Shown here piece after piece: positions 1 to 5,419 of a stretch of DNA of 6,340 nt. Source of the stretch: Deltaproteobacteria bacterium UBA2385 (lineage in GTDB: Bacteria; Myxococcota_A; UBA796; UBA2385); NCBI GenBank assembly GCA_002343455.1, contig DDSR01000132.1, forward strand, positions 1 to 6,340, written 5' to 3'. Every line of letters begins with the position of its first letter. The first letter of the stretch is position 1. The notes under the pieces are model-generated. The model did not search any database. It was not told where the DNA came from and saw nothing but the letters and a program-made list of their open reading frames with translations. Both the position numbers and the translations under genes were made by a program.

Positions 1-27
1 GGCCAGGCCGAGGAGTTCGATGCGCAT
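1..27 (-). CDS. 5' end of an unidentified leftward gene (partial)
   Basis: Only the first nine codons lie in the window, reading MRIELLGLA on the minus strand from an ATG at 27-25. A GGAG ribosome-binding site (complement of 36-39) sits 8 nt upstream of that ATG, which supports a real start. The product cannot be identified. One basic residue followed by a hydrophobic run could begin a signal peptide or a cytoplasmic beta strand. The gene is divergent from the FHA-GGDEF operon and would share the 28-203 spacer with it. Confidence 0.45.
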
Positions 28-159
28 GGAAGCTGCTCCGTTGTGTCGGGGGGGAGTTCGCCCCTCACTGTAGCGCAAGCAGGTACCGGGCGCATGACTC
101 GAAGTCGACACCGCGACGCCGCAGTCCTGTCCCTTCTCGTCTTCAGGCTGACGCTACGT

Positions 160-188
160 TTGAAAACGCGCCCCGCCGACTCTACGAT
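160..188 (+). promoter_or_regulatory. Candidate sigma-70-like promoter for the signalling operon
   Basis: TTGAAA at 160-165 (5 of 6 to the -35 consensus) is followed after exactly 17 nt by TACGAT at 183-188 (4 of 6 to the -10 consensus). It is the most AT-rich patch in the 28-203 spacer. Transcription would begin near 195. That would remove the GGAGG ribosome-binding site from the mRNA and leave a nearly leaderless transcript, so the promoter and that site may not both be used. The match is by eye only. Confidence 0.3.
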
Positions 189-193
189 GGAGG
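189..193 (+). promoter_or_regulatory. Ribosome-binding site deciding the FHA-GGDEF start
   Basis: GGAGG lies 10 nt before the ATG at 204 and only 1 nt before the in-frame GTG at 195. The spacing favours ATG 204 over GTG 195 if the mRNA has a leader. Confidence 0.55.
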
Positions 194-203
194 CGTGAGC
201 TCC

Positions 204-1142
204 ATGCGTCCACCTTTCGTCTCCGCTCCCGAGAGCGTTGACACCGAAGACACCGTGCGGATCCCCGTCCCGGGGAGCTCGCGCACCGGCAGCGTGCGCG
301 TGCCGACCCTGAAGGTCGTGGCCGGCCCCGGGCGCGACATGCTCAGCTTCTGGCCCCTGGGCCAGAGCGAGCAGCTGCTGGTCGGACGCGATGATCGGGA
401 GGCCAGCCTCGTCCTGAGCGACGCCACCGTCAGCAAGCGCCACGCGCTGATTCGCACCGACGCCCAGGGCGCCATCGTGGTCGAGGACCTGCGCTCCACC
501 AATGGCACCTCGATCAACGGGATCCGCGTCCAGCTTCCGGTCGCCCTCCACCCGGGGGACAACCTGGAGATCGGCGGGGTGCTGCTGCGGCTGGAGCTGC
601 TCTCCAGCGAGGAGCTGCACCACCTGGGCCGGGTCGCGCAGCGCATCTCCGAGGCCGGCAGCGATCCCCTCACCCGCCTGCGGACCCGGCGGTACCTGGA
701 AGAAGACCTGCCCGAGCTCGTGGAGCGCTCGGTCGCGACCAGCTCGCCCCTCTGCTGCGGCTTCCTGGACCTGGATGGCTTCAAGGCCATCAACGACTCC
801 TACGGCCACAAGGTCGGCGACGAGGTCCTGGCCCGCACCTCGCGCATCATCCTGGCCGATGTGCGGGACGAGGACGTCTGCATCCGCTACGGCGGGGAGG
901 AGATCCTCATCATCTTCCCCGGCACCCGCCTGGAAGCCGCCTTCGGGGCCGCCGATCGCCTCCGCCGCTCCATCGCCGGTCACGACTGGCATCGCACCGC
1001 ACCGGACCTGCGGGTCACGGCCAGCTTCGGCGTGGCCGAGCGCCACCGGGACGAGCCCACGGACCGCTGGATCGATCGGGCCGATCGGGCCCTGTACCAG
1101 GCCAAGTCGAGCGGAAGAAACTGTGTCCGAAAGGCTCTCTGA
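204..1142 (+). CDS. FHA-GGDEF diguanylate cyclase
   Basis: A predicted soluble cytoplasmic enzyme that makes c-di-GMP from two GTP, about 312 residues from ATG 204. A GTG at 195 would add three residues, but the GGAGG at 189-193 is too close to it. Residues 1-35 are a polar tail. The FHA phosphothreonine-binding domain covers about 35-132, with GR at 61-62, SxxH at 77-80 and STNGT at 98-102. The GGDEF domain covers about 153-310: DPLTRL near 154, LDLDGFKAIND near 188-198, the active-site loop GGEEI at 230-234 (usually GG[DE]EF), and a closing ASFGVA / ALYQAK region. RDED at 221-224 sits five residues before GGEEI, the canonical RxxD product-inhibition I-site, so the enzyme looks catalytically competent and feedback-inhibited. 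No membrane segment is seen. It is first in an operon with the kinase and regulator that follow. Bdellovibrio DgcB has the same FHA-GGDEF layout, which is family knowledge and not proof of orthology. Confidence 0.92.
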   Translation: MRPPFVSAPESVDTEDTVRIPVPGSSRTGSVRVPTLKVVAGPGRDMLSFWPLGQSEQLLVGRDDREASLVLSDATVSKRHALIRTDAQGAIVVEDLRSTNGTSINGIRVQLPVALHPGDNLEIGGVLLRLELLSSEELHHLGRVAQRISEAGSDPLTRLRTRRYLEEDLPELVERSVATSSPLCCGFLDLDGFKAINDSYGHKVGDEVLARTSRIILADVRDEDVCIRYGGEEILIIFPGTRLEAAFGAADRLRRSIAGHDWHRTAPDLRVTASFGVAERHRDEPTDRWIDRADRALYQAKSSGRNCVRKAL

Positions 1143-1163
1143 GGCGCACCGGCCTGGACCCGT

Positions 1164-3188
1164 ATGACCCTGCCATCGGCGGAGCGGGCTCACCAGCTCG
1201 CCCTGGTCCTCACCATCCTGGCCTTCCTGGTCATGACCGGCCTGCTGGTCGTCCAGAACCTCTGGCTGCAGGACCTGGTCGTGGTCGAGCGAGGCAAGCG
1301 GGAAGAGGCCGAGGCCCGCGCCATGCTCGACGCCTGGGAGTCCATCCAGCGCGCCCGTGTACGGGACGCGGTCCAGCGCGCCGCTCGCGAGCCCCTCGCG
1401 GTCGCCGCCGATCCGCCCGAGCCCTGGCTGGCCGCCTTCGTCTGGAGTCGCGGCCCCTCCCCCAGGGCCGAAGCCCGCTTCCTGCACCCGCTCGATGCGC
1501 CCGGCGAGGACCTCGCCGCGCTGCTGGAGGACCCCTGCCTGCGCGCCGCCGCCCAGGCGGCCACGCCCGACGCGGATCGAGCCACCATCGCCGCGGCCTG
1601 GCTCGGCTGTGGGGACCGCGATCCCGCCGTCGCCAGCCTGGCCGTCAGCCGCGCGGTCGATCAGCTCCTGCAGGACGGTCGCCCCGGCGAGGCCCTCAGC
1701 GCGCTGGAGGCCCTCGCCACCCGACAGAGCCAGCAGCCCGCCTCCCCCTGGCCCGGCTCGGACGAGCGCGCCCTCACCCTGCGGCTTCAGCGGGCCCAGG
1801 CCCTGCGCGCGCTGGCCCTCGACACCGAGGCCGCCAGCGAGCTCGTCCTGGCCGCCGAGACGATCCTCGCCAGCCCTCCCCCCCGGCTGGACCGCCTGCT
1901 GACCTTCATCGACTACCCGGTCCTGGCGGACCTGCGGGAGATGGGCCAGCACGAGCTCGCCGACCCGATCGAGCGCAAGGCCATCCCCGCGCGCCGGCTG
2001 CAGGCGGCCTGGCGAGAGGCCCAGCGCCTCGCCGCCAGCCCCGAGCGGCAGCCCGGCGTCCCCCTCGCCCGCCAGCGGGTGGTGGTCGACGGCAACGAGC
2101 GGGAGGTCGAGGTCCGCTCGCTCACCGACAGCCTGGGGCAGCGACGCTTCGTCCTGGTGCTCTTCGAGCTGCCGCCGGACCTGCACTTCGCCTTCGTGCT
2201 CGACCCCGAGCAGCTCCTGGGCGAGCTGGTCGCCAGCGGACGAGGCCGACGGCCGGTCATCCTCGACGGGCAGGGCAACACCATCCTCCCCAGCAAGGCG
2301 ATCGCGGCCCGCGGCACGCCGCTGCCCCTCTCCATCGTCCTGCCCGAGCTGCGCATGGGCTTGCAGCGCGAGGCCAGCGACGACCAGCGGCGGGGGAGCC
2401 CGGTCTGGCTGGCCGCCCTGCCCTGGCTGCTGCTGACCCTGGGCGTCGCGCTGGGGGCCCTCTCCCTGCTGGCCTGGCGCCGGGCCGACCGCCAGCGGCA
2501 CGAGCTCTGGGAGCGGCAGCAGGCCTTCATCAACCGCGTCAGCCACGAGCTGAAGACGCCGCTGGCCGGCATGAAGTCGATGGCCGGGATCCTCGACATG
2601 GGGGTCGTCACCGAGCCCGACGAGGTGCGCCAGTGCGCGCAGCGGATGATGACCGAGATCAGCCGCCTCGAAGACCGGGTCAACGAGATCCTGCGCTACG
2701 CCCGCCGCCCGCAGATCACCCGCGCCGAGCGCCTGGACATCCAGGCCATGGCCGAGGACCTGGTCGAGGTCTGGGAGCCCCGCTTCGAGCAGATGGGCGT
2801 CATCCTGACGACCGAGCTGGGCGACACCGCCCCCGTCGTGGCCGACCGCGAGCTGATCCGCGACGCCTTCAACAACCTGCTCGACAACGCCTGGAAGTAC
2901 CTGCGGGAGGACCGCCCGGGCCTGGTCTCGGTGCGCACCGGGACCACCGACGCCTGGGTCTGGTTCGAGGTGGCCGACAACGGCCTGGGAGTACCCGAAG
3001 CGATGCGACGCGCCATCTTCGAGCGCTTCACCCGGGTTGAAGGCCCGGATCGAGGAAAGGCCGGTGGACACGGCTTGGGGCTCGCCTTTGTCGACGAGGC
3101 GGTGGGCAGCCACGGCGGCAAGGTAGAGTGTCGGGACGGCATCAACGGTGGTGCCTTGTTCGTGATCCGACTGAGGAGGACGAGATGA
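1164..3188 (+). CDS. Membrane sensor histidine kinase with a large unassigned extracytoplasmic region
   Basis: Predicted inner-membrane kinase of 674 residues that autophosphorylates on His and passes the phosphate to the regulator encoded next. TM1 is about 11-30 and TM2 about 414-437, leaving about 380 residues outside the cytoplasm. Of this, 45-290 is Ala/Leu-rich and helical, and 300-400 is more beta-like, possibly a Cache/PAS-like fold; no family is recognised. No HAMP domain is visible: a short charged linker joins TM2 to the HisKA domain. H-box FINRVSHELKTPL carries H461, and its HExxT pattern (E462, T465) suggests phosphatase activity too. The HATPase domain has N box NNLLDNAWKY (570-579), G1 DNG (605-607), F box FERFTR (619-624) and G2 GHGLGL (635-640), all intact. 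The start lies 21 nt after the cyclase stop with only a weak GGA at 1155-1157, suggesting translational coupling. The stop overlaps the regulator start as ATGA. Confidence 0.93.
   Translation: MTLPSAERAHQLALVLTILAFLVMTGLLVVQNLWLQDLVVVERGKREEAEARAMLDAWESIQRARVRDAVQRAAREPLAVAADPPEPWLAAFVWSRGPSPRAEARFLHPLDAPGEDLAALLEDPCLRAAAQAATPDADRATIAAAWLGCGDRDPAVASLAVSRAVDQLLQDGRPGEALSALEALATRQSQQPASPWPGSDERALTLRLQRAQALRALALDTEAASELVLAAETILASPPPRLDRLLTFIDYPVLADLREMGQHELADPIERKAIPARRLQAAWREAQRLAASPERQPGVPLARQRVVVDGNEREVEVRSLTDSLGQRRFVLVLFELPPDLHFAFVLDPEQLLGELVASGRGRRPVILDGQGNTILPSKAIAARGTPLPLSIVLPELRMGLQREASDDQRRGSPVWLAALPWLLLTLGVALGALSLLAWRRADRQRHELWERQQAFINRVSHELKTPLAGMKSMAGILDMGVVTEPDEVRQCAQRMMTEISRLEDRVNEILRYARRPQITRAERLDIQAMAEDLVEVWEPRFEQMGVILTTELGDTAPVVADRELIRDAFNNLLDNAWKYLREDRPGLVSVRTGTTDAWVWFEVADNGLGVPEAMRRAIFERFTRVEGPDRGKAGGHGLGLAFVDEAVGSHGGKVECRDGINGGALFVIRLRRTR
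3173..3180 (+). promoter_or_regulatory. Strong ribosome-binding site fixing the regulator start
   Basis: GAGGAGGA inside the last codons of the kinase gene ends 4 nt before ATG 3185. It makes this ATG the start in preference to an in-frame ATG at 3128, which would add 19 residues ahead of the receiver domain. Confidence 0.75.
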
Positions 3189-3880
3189 AGACTGACGCGG
3201 CCCATGTCTTCGTCGTTGAAGACGAGGACACCATCGCCTTGGGTGTAGTCAAGGCGCTCCAACACCAAGGGTACACCGTCACCCGCTTCGACCGAGGCGA
3301 GACGGCCATCGCGGCCTTCCAGCAGTCCCCACCCGACGTGGTCCTGCTGGACATCATGCTGCCCGGCATCAGCGGCCTGGAGGTGCTGCGCCGGATGAAG
3401 TCGGCCAACCGCGAGGTGCCGATCATCATGGCCACCGCCAAGGGCGACCCGATGGATCGGGTCGAAGGCCTCGAGCTGGGCGCCGACGACTACGTGCCCA
3501 AGCCCTACGACCTGCAGGAGATCCTGGCCCGGGTCCGGGCCCGCCTGCGGGCGCTGGAGACCCTCAACGAGCTGCCGCCCGTCTTCCAGTTCGGGGACTG
3601 CGAGGTGGATCTGCGCAAGCGGGTCCTGCAGCGCAGCGGGCAGCCGCTGCACCGGCTGACAACCCACGAGGCCGGCGTGCTGGCCTACCTGATCGCCCGA
3701 CGCGGCAAGGACGTCAGCCGCGAGGAGCTGCTGGAGAAGGTCTGGGGCTATGCCCCGACGATGCAGACCCGCACCGTCGACAACCAGATCCTCAAGCTCC
3801 GCAAGAAGGTCGAGGACGTGCCCGCCGATCCGCGCCACATCCTGACCATCCACGGCAAGGGCTACCGCTTCGAGGAGTAG
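3185..3880 (+). CDS. OmpR/PhoB-family response regulator
   Basis: A cytoplasmic transcription factor of 231 residues, a typical length for the family. The receiver domain (about 6-120) has the acidic cluster E12-D15, phosphoacceptor D56 in LLDIMLPG, switch T84, Y103 and the conserved K106 in PKPYD. The C-terminal winged helix (about 134-229) shows LTTHEAGVLAYL, the EELLEKVWGY segment, the recognition helix around TRTVDNQILKLRKK, and a closing GKGYRF wing. All key residues are present, so it should be phosphorylated and bind direct-repeat DNA as a dimer. Its ATG overlaps the kinase stop (ATGA at 3185-3188) with a strong ribosome-binding site, so the two products are almost certainly cognate partners made in a coupled way. 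Target genes cannot be read from the window; self-regulation of the operon is a reasonable guess. Confidence 0.95.
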   Translation: MKTDAAHVFVVEDEDTIALGVVKALQHQGYTVTRFDRGETAIAAFQQSPPDVVLLDIMLPGISGLEVLRRMKSANREVPIIMATAKGDPMDRVEGLELGADDYVPKPYDLQEILARVRARLRALETLNELPPVFQFGDCEVDLRKRVLQRSGQPLHRLTTHEAGVLAYLIARRGKDVSREELLEKVWGYAPTMQTRTVDNQILKLRKKVEDVPADPRHILTIHGKGYRFEE

Positions 3881-3905
3881 CCCAGGAACCCGCGAAGGGC
3901 GCCGG

Positions 3906-3939
3906 CGACGGGGGTCAGCGAAGCAGCTCGCCCCCGTCG
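3906..3939. terminator. Hairpin between convergent genes, possible bidirectional terminator
   Basis: CGACGGGGG at 3906-3914 and CCCCCGTCG at 3931-3939 are perfect 9-bp complements around a 16-nt loop. The hairpin spans the SDR stop codon and starts 25 nt after the regulator stop. There is no T tract on either side, so intrinsic termination is uncertain. Part of the downstream arm encodes the conserved DGG of the SDR, so the match may be partly incidental. Confidence 0.35.
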
Positions 3940-4661
3940 ATCGGCAGCACCGAGCCGGTGATGCCCGAGGTGGTCGGCCCCGCCAGCCAGGCGATGGCGT
4001 CGGCCACCTCTTCCGCCGTGAAGAGCCGCTTCTGCGTGCTGCGGGTGGTGATCGCCTCCAGCACCTCGGCCTTGGTCTGGCCCGACTTCTCGGCCAGCAC
4101 ATCCATGCCCTGGTGCAGGGCCTCGGTGTCGATCAGCCCGGGGCAGACCGCGTTGACCGTGACGCCCTTGTGGCCGACCTCGGCGGCGAGGGCCCGGGTG
4201 AAGCCGATCAGGCCGTGCTTGCTGGCGCAGAGCGCCGCCAGGCCTGAGTACCCGGTCAGCCCCGGCGTGCCGGCGACGTTGATGATGCGGCCATGGCCCC
4301 GCGAGATCATCCCCGGAAGCACCTTGAGCGAGCAGAGGAAGGCGCCGGTCAGGTTGACCTTGAGGTGCTCTTCCCAGACCCGGACGTCGGTCTTGGTGAC
4401 CAGCGAGGGGCGCATCATGCCGGCGTTGTTCACCAGCACATCCACCGGGCCGGCGGCCATGAAGGCGGCCTCGACGCTGGCGGGGTCGCCGACGTCGATC
4501 CGCACCGCATAGGCGCCGATCTCGTCGGCCAGACCTTCGATCTCCGCGCGGGTGCGGGCCATGACGGTGACGCGGTAGCCCTGCTCCTTGAAACGACGAG
4601 CGGTAGCGGCTCCGAGTCCCCGGCCACCGCCGGTCACCACAACGTGACGTGCCTTGGCCAT
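3915..4661 (-). CDS. Short-chain dehydrogenase/reductase-fold protein with altered catalytic residues
   Basis: A 248-residue classical SDR by length and fold. The Rossmann motif TGGGRGLG is at 10-17. Arg36 and Arg38 after the second strand suggest NADPH. DV at 56-57, NNAG at 78-81, the structural Asn103 in VNLTGAF, PG at 174-175 and C-terminal DGG at 242-244 are all present. The family's active site is Ser, then Tyr 13 residues on, then Lys four residues further. Here those places hold Gly131 (in INVAGTPG), Leu144 (in LAALCASK) and Lys148. The Ser and Tyr are therefore both missing while the cofactor site looks intact. Tyr138 and Thr132 are near but out of register. Without these changes I would have called it a 3-oxoacyl-ACP reductase-like or ketoreductase-like enzyme. 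ATG 4661 has GGAG 6 nt upstream. It lies 49 nt downstream of the flavin reductase gene, probably in the same transcript. Catalytic activity is in doubt. Confidence 0.9.
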   Translation of the reverse strand: MAKARHVVVTGGGRGLGAATARRFKEQGYRVTVMARTRAEIEGLADEIGAYAVRIDVGDPASVEAAFMAAGPVDVLVNNAGMMRPSLVTKTDVRVWEEHLKVNLTGAFLCSLKVLPGMISRGHGRIINVAGTPGLTGYSGLAALCASKHGLIGFTRALAAEVGHKGVTVNAVCPGLIDTEALHQGMDVLAEKSGQTKAEVLEAITTRSTQKRLFTAEEVADAIAWLAGPTTSGITGSVLPIDGGELLR

Positions 4662-4710
4662 GCGATTCTCCGATGAAGAGTAGGTAGGAAGGTGAAGGGG
4701 AAGAGGTCGT

Positions 4711-5217
4711 TCAGAGACGGGGGCCCGCCGCGCGGTAGGCGCCGCCGACGTACAGCAGAGGCTGGAGATCGGCGCGGTCTGCCGGCGACCGGGTCGCCAT
4801 CACCTGCCCGATGTAGACCCGATGGTCCCCCGACTCGACGACCTGGTGGATCGTGCAGTCGAGGAGGGCCAGCGCGCCGGGGAGCCAGGCCGCACCGGAG
4901 TGGGGTGCCCGGTCGACGACGAGATCATCCAGCCGGTCGGCCGGGGCGTCGCCGTACCCGGCGAAGCGGTTGGAGAGGCCCACCTGGTCCTGCCCGAGCA
5001 TGTTGACGGCGAAGGCGCCGACCCGCTGAAGCAGGCGATCCATGCCGTTGTCCCGCTGGACACAGACCAGCACCAGCGGCGGGTTCAGGGAGACCGACGT
5101 GAAGGCGCTGGCGGTCATGCCGCGCTCGGCGCCCTGGTCGTCCACCGCCGTGATGACCGTCACGCCCGAGGCGAAACAACCGAGCGCGCTACGAAATTCA
5201 GCAGCGTCCACAGCCAT
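4711..5217 (-). CDS. Flavin reductase-like protein (HpaC/ActVB type)
   Basis: A 168-residue cytoplasmic protein of the flavin reductase-like (DIM6/NTAB) family, which use NAD(P)H to reduce FMN or FAD for a partner monooxygenase. Family features in order: FRSALGCFASGVTVIT (8-23), the flavin-binding GMTASAFTSVSLNPPLVLVCV region (33-53), FAVNMLGQDQ..LSNRFAG (69-87), and GDHRVYIGQV (130-139), whose His is the usual conserved one. Length is normal for the family and no key segment is missing. ATG 5217 is the only possible start: an in-frame TGA lies at 5253-5251 and no other start codon follows it. The leader is C-rich with no clear Shine-Dalgarno sequence. It is the first gene of a leftward pair with the SDR. 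No oxygenase gene is in the window, so its partner is unknown. SsuE-like, HpaC-like or ActVB-like roles cannot be told apart here. Confidence 0.88.
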   Translation of the reverse strand: MAVDAAEFRSALGCFASGVTVITAVDDQGAERGMTASAFTSVSLNPPLVLVCVQRDNGMDRLLQRVGAFAVNMLGQDQVGLSNRFAGYGDAPADRLDDLVVDRAPHSGAAWLPGALALLDCTIHQVVESGDHRVYIGQVMATRSPADRADLQPLLYVGGAYRAAGPRL

Positions 5218-5239
5218 GGGAGGGGTCCGGGAGCAGGGG
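5218..5239 (+). other. Predicted G-quadruplex motif next to a start codon
   Basis: Four G runs (5218-5220, 5222-5225, 5229-5231, 5236-5239) are separated by loops of 1, 3 and 4 nt, a canonical four-tract pattern. It directly abuts the flavin reductase ATG. The G-rich strand is the template strand of that gene; its mRNA leader is the C-rich complement. Folding is not shown. Confidence 0.5.
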
Positions 5240-5268
5240 CGAGAGCAGGGTCAGGGACAGGAACAGGA
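5233..5268 (+). repeat. Degenerate hexanucleotide tandem repeat
   Basis: Six consecutive 6-bp units read GCAGGG, GCGAGA, GCAGGG, TCAGGG, ACAGGA, ACAGGA, consensus NCAGGR with one poor unit. A further GCAGGG lies at 5273-5278 after a 4-nt offset. It starts 15 bp from the flavin reductase ATG and overlaps the G-quadruplex motif. It lies in non-coding DNA and is strongly purine-biased on the plus strand. Confidence 0.6.
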
Positions 5269-5342
5269 GGCGCAGGGGCCAGCCATGCCTCTAACGCGCT
5301 AGGTCACGGACTTCCACACCCCCCAGCGGGTCGCATTGCTCA

Positions 5343-5359
5343 TGGACCTCCCTGGTCCA
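5343..5359. promoter_or_regulatory. Perfect inverted repeat in the divergent spacer, possible operator
   Basis: TGGACC (5343-5348) and GGTCCA (5354-5359) are exact complements across a 5-nt spacer. It lies midway between the divergent flavin reductase and pseudokinase genes, where an operator could control both. A second inverted repeat, CCGGG (5385-5389) with CCCGG (5398-5402), lies nearer the pseudokinase start. No confident -35/-10 pair was seen in the 5218-5419 spacer. Short arms in GC-rich DNA can arise by chance. Confidence 0.3.
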
Positions 5360-5419
5360 GGGCGAGCCGGTTACCTCCAACCCCCCGGGTGGCCCTGCCC
5401 GGTCCGTGCCGGAGCCCCC

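Noticed and set aside
96..106. Short dyad GACT-CGA-AGTC in the first spacer
   Set aside because: Four-bp arms are too short to separate from chance, and nothing else supports an operator.
182..793. A 203-codon minus-strand frame opposite the FHA-GGDEF gene
   Set aside because: Ser/Arg-rich with no domain; the sense strand has clear FHA and GGDEF motifs.
230..1142. Degenerate or inactive GGDEF domain, suggested by GGEEI in place of GGEEF
   Set aside because: The two Gly and two Glu that matter for metal and catalysis are present and the RxxD site is intact; Ile at the last position is a mild change.
1913..2683. A 256-codon minus-strand frame inside the kinase gene
   Set aside because: Ser/Arg-rich shadow with no motif; the sense frame has TM2 and the HisKA box here.
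3128..3184. Upstream in-frame ATG 3128 as the regulator start
   Set aside because: It lies deep in the kinase gene without a ribosome-binding site; ATG 3185 has GAGGAGGA at ideal spacing and begins right at the receiver domain.
2696..4102. A 468-codon open frame on the minus strand crossing the kinase, the regulator and the SDR
   Set aside because: It is antisense to two well-supported genes and overlaps the SDR in another frame; its translation is Arg/Pro/Ser-rich with no domain, as expected in GC-rich DNA.
5289..5302. Near-palindrome CTAACGCGCTAG upstream of the flavin reductase
   Set aside because: Two mismatches in twelve bases, and no paired promoter element; too weak to call.
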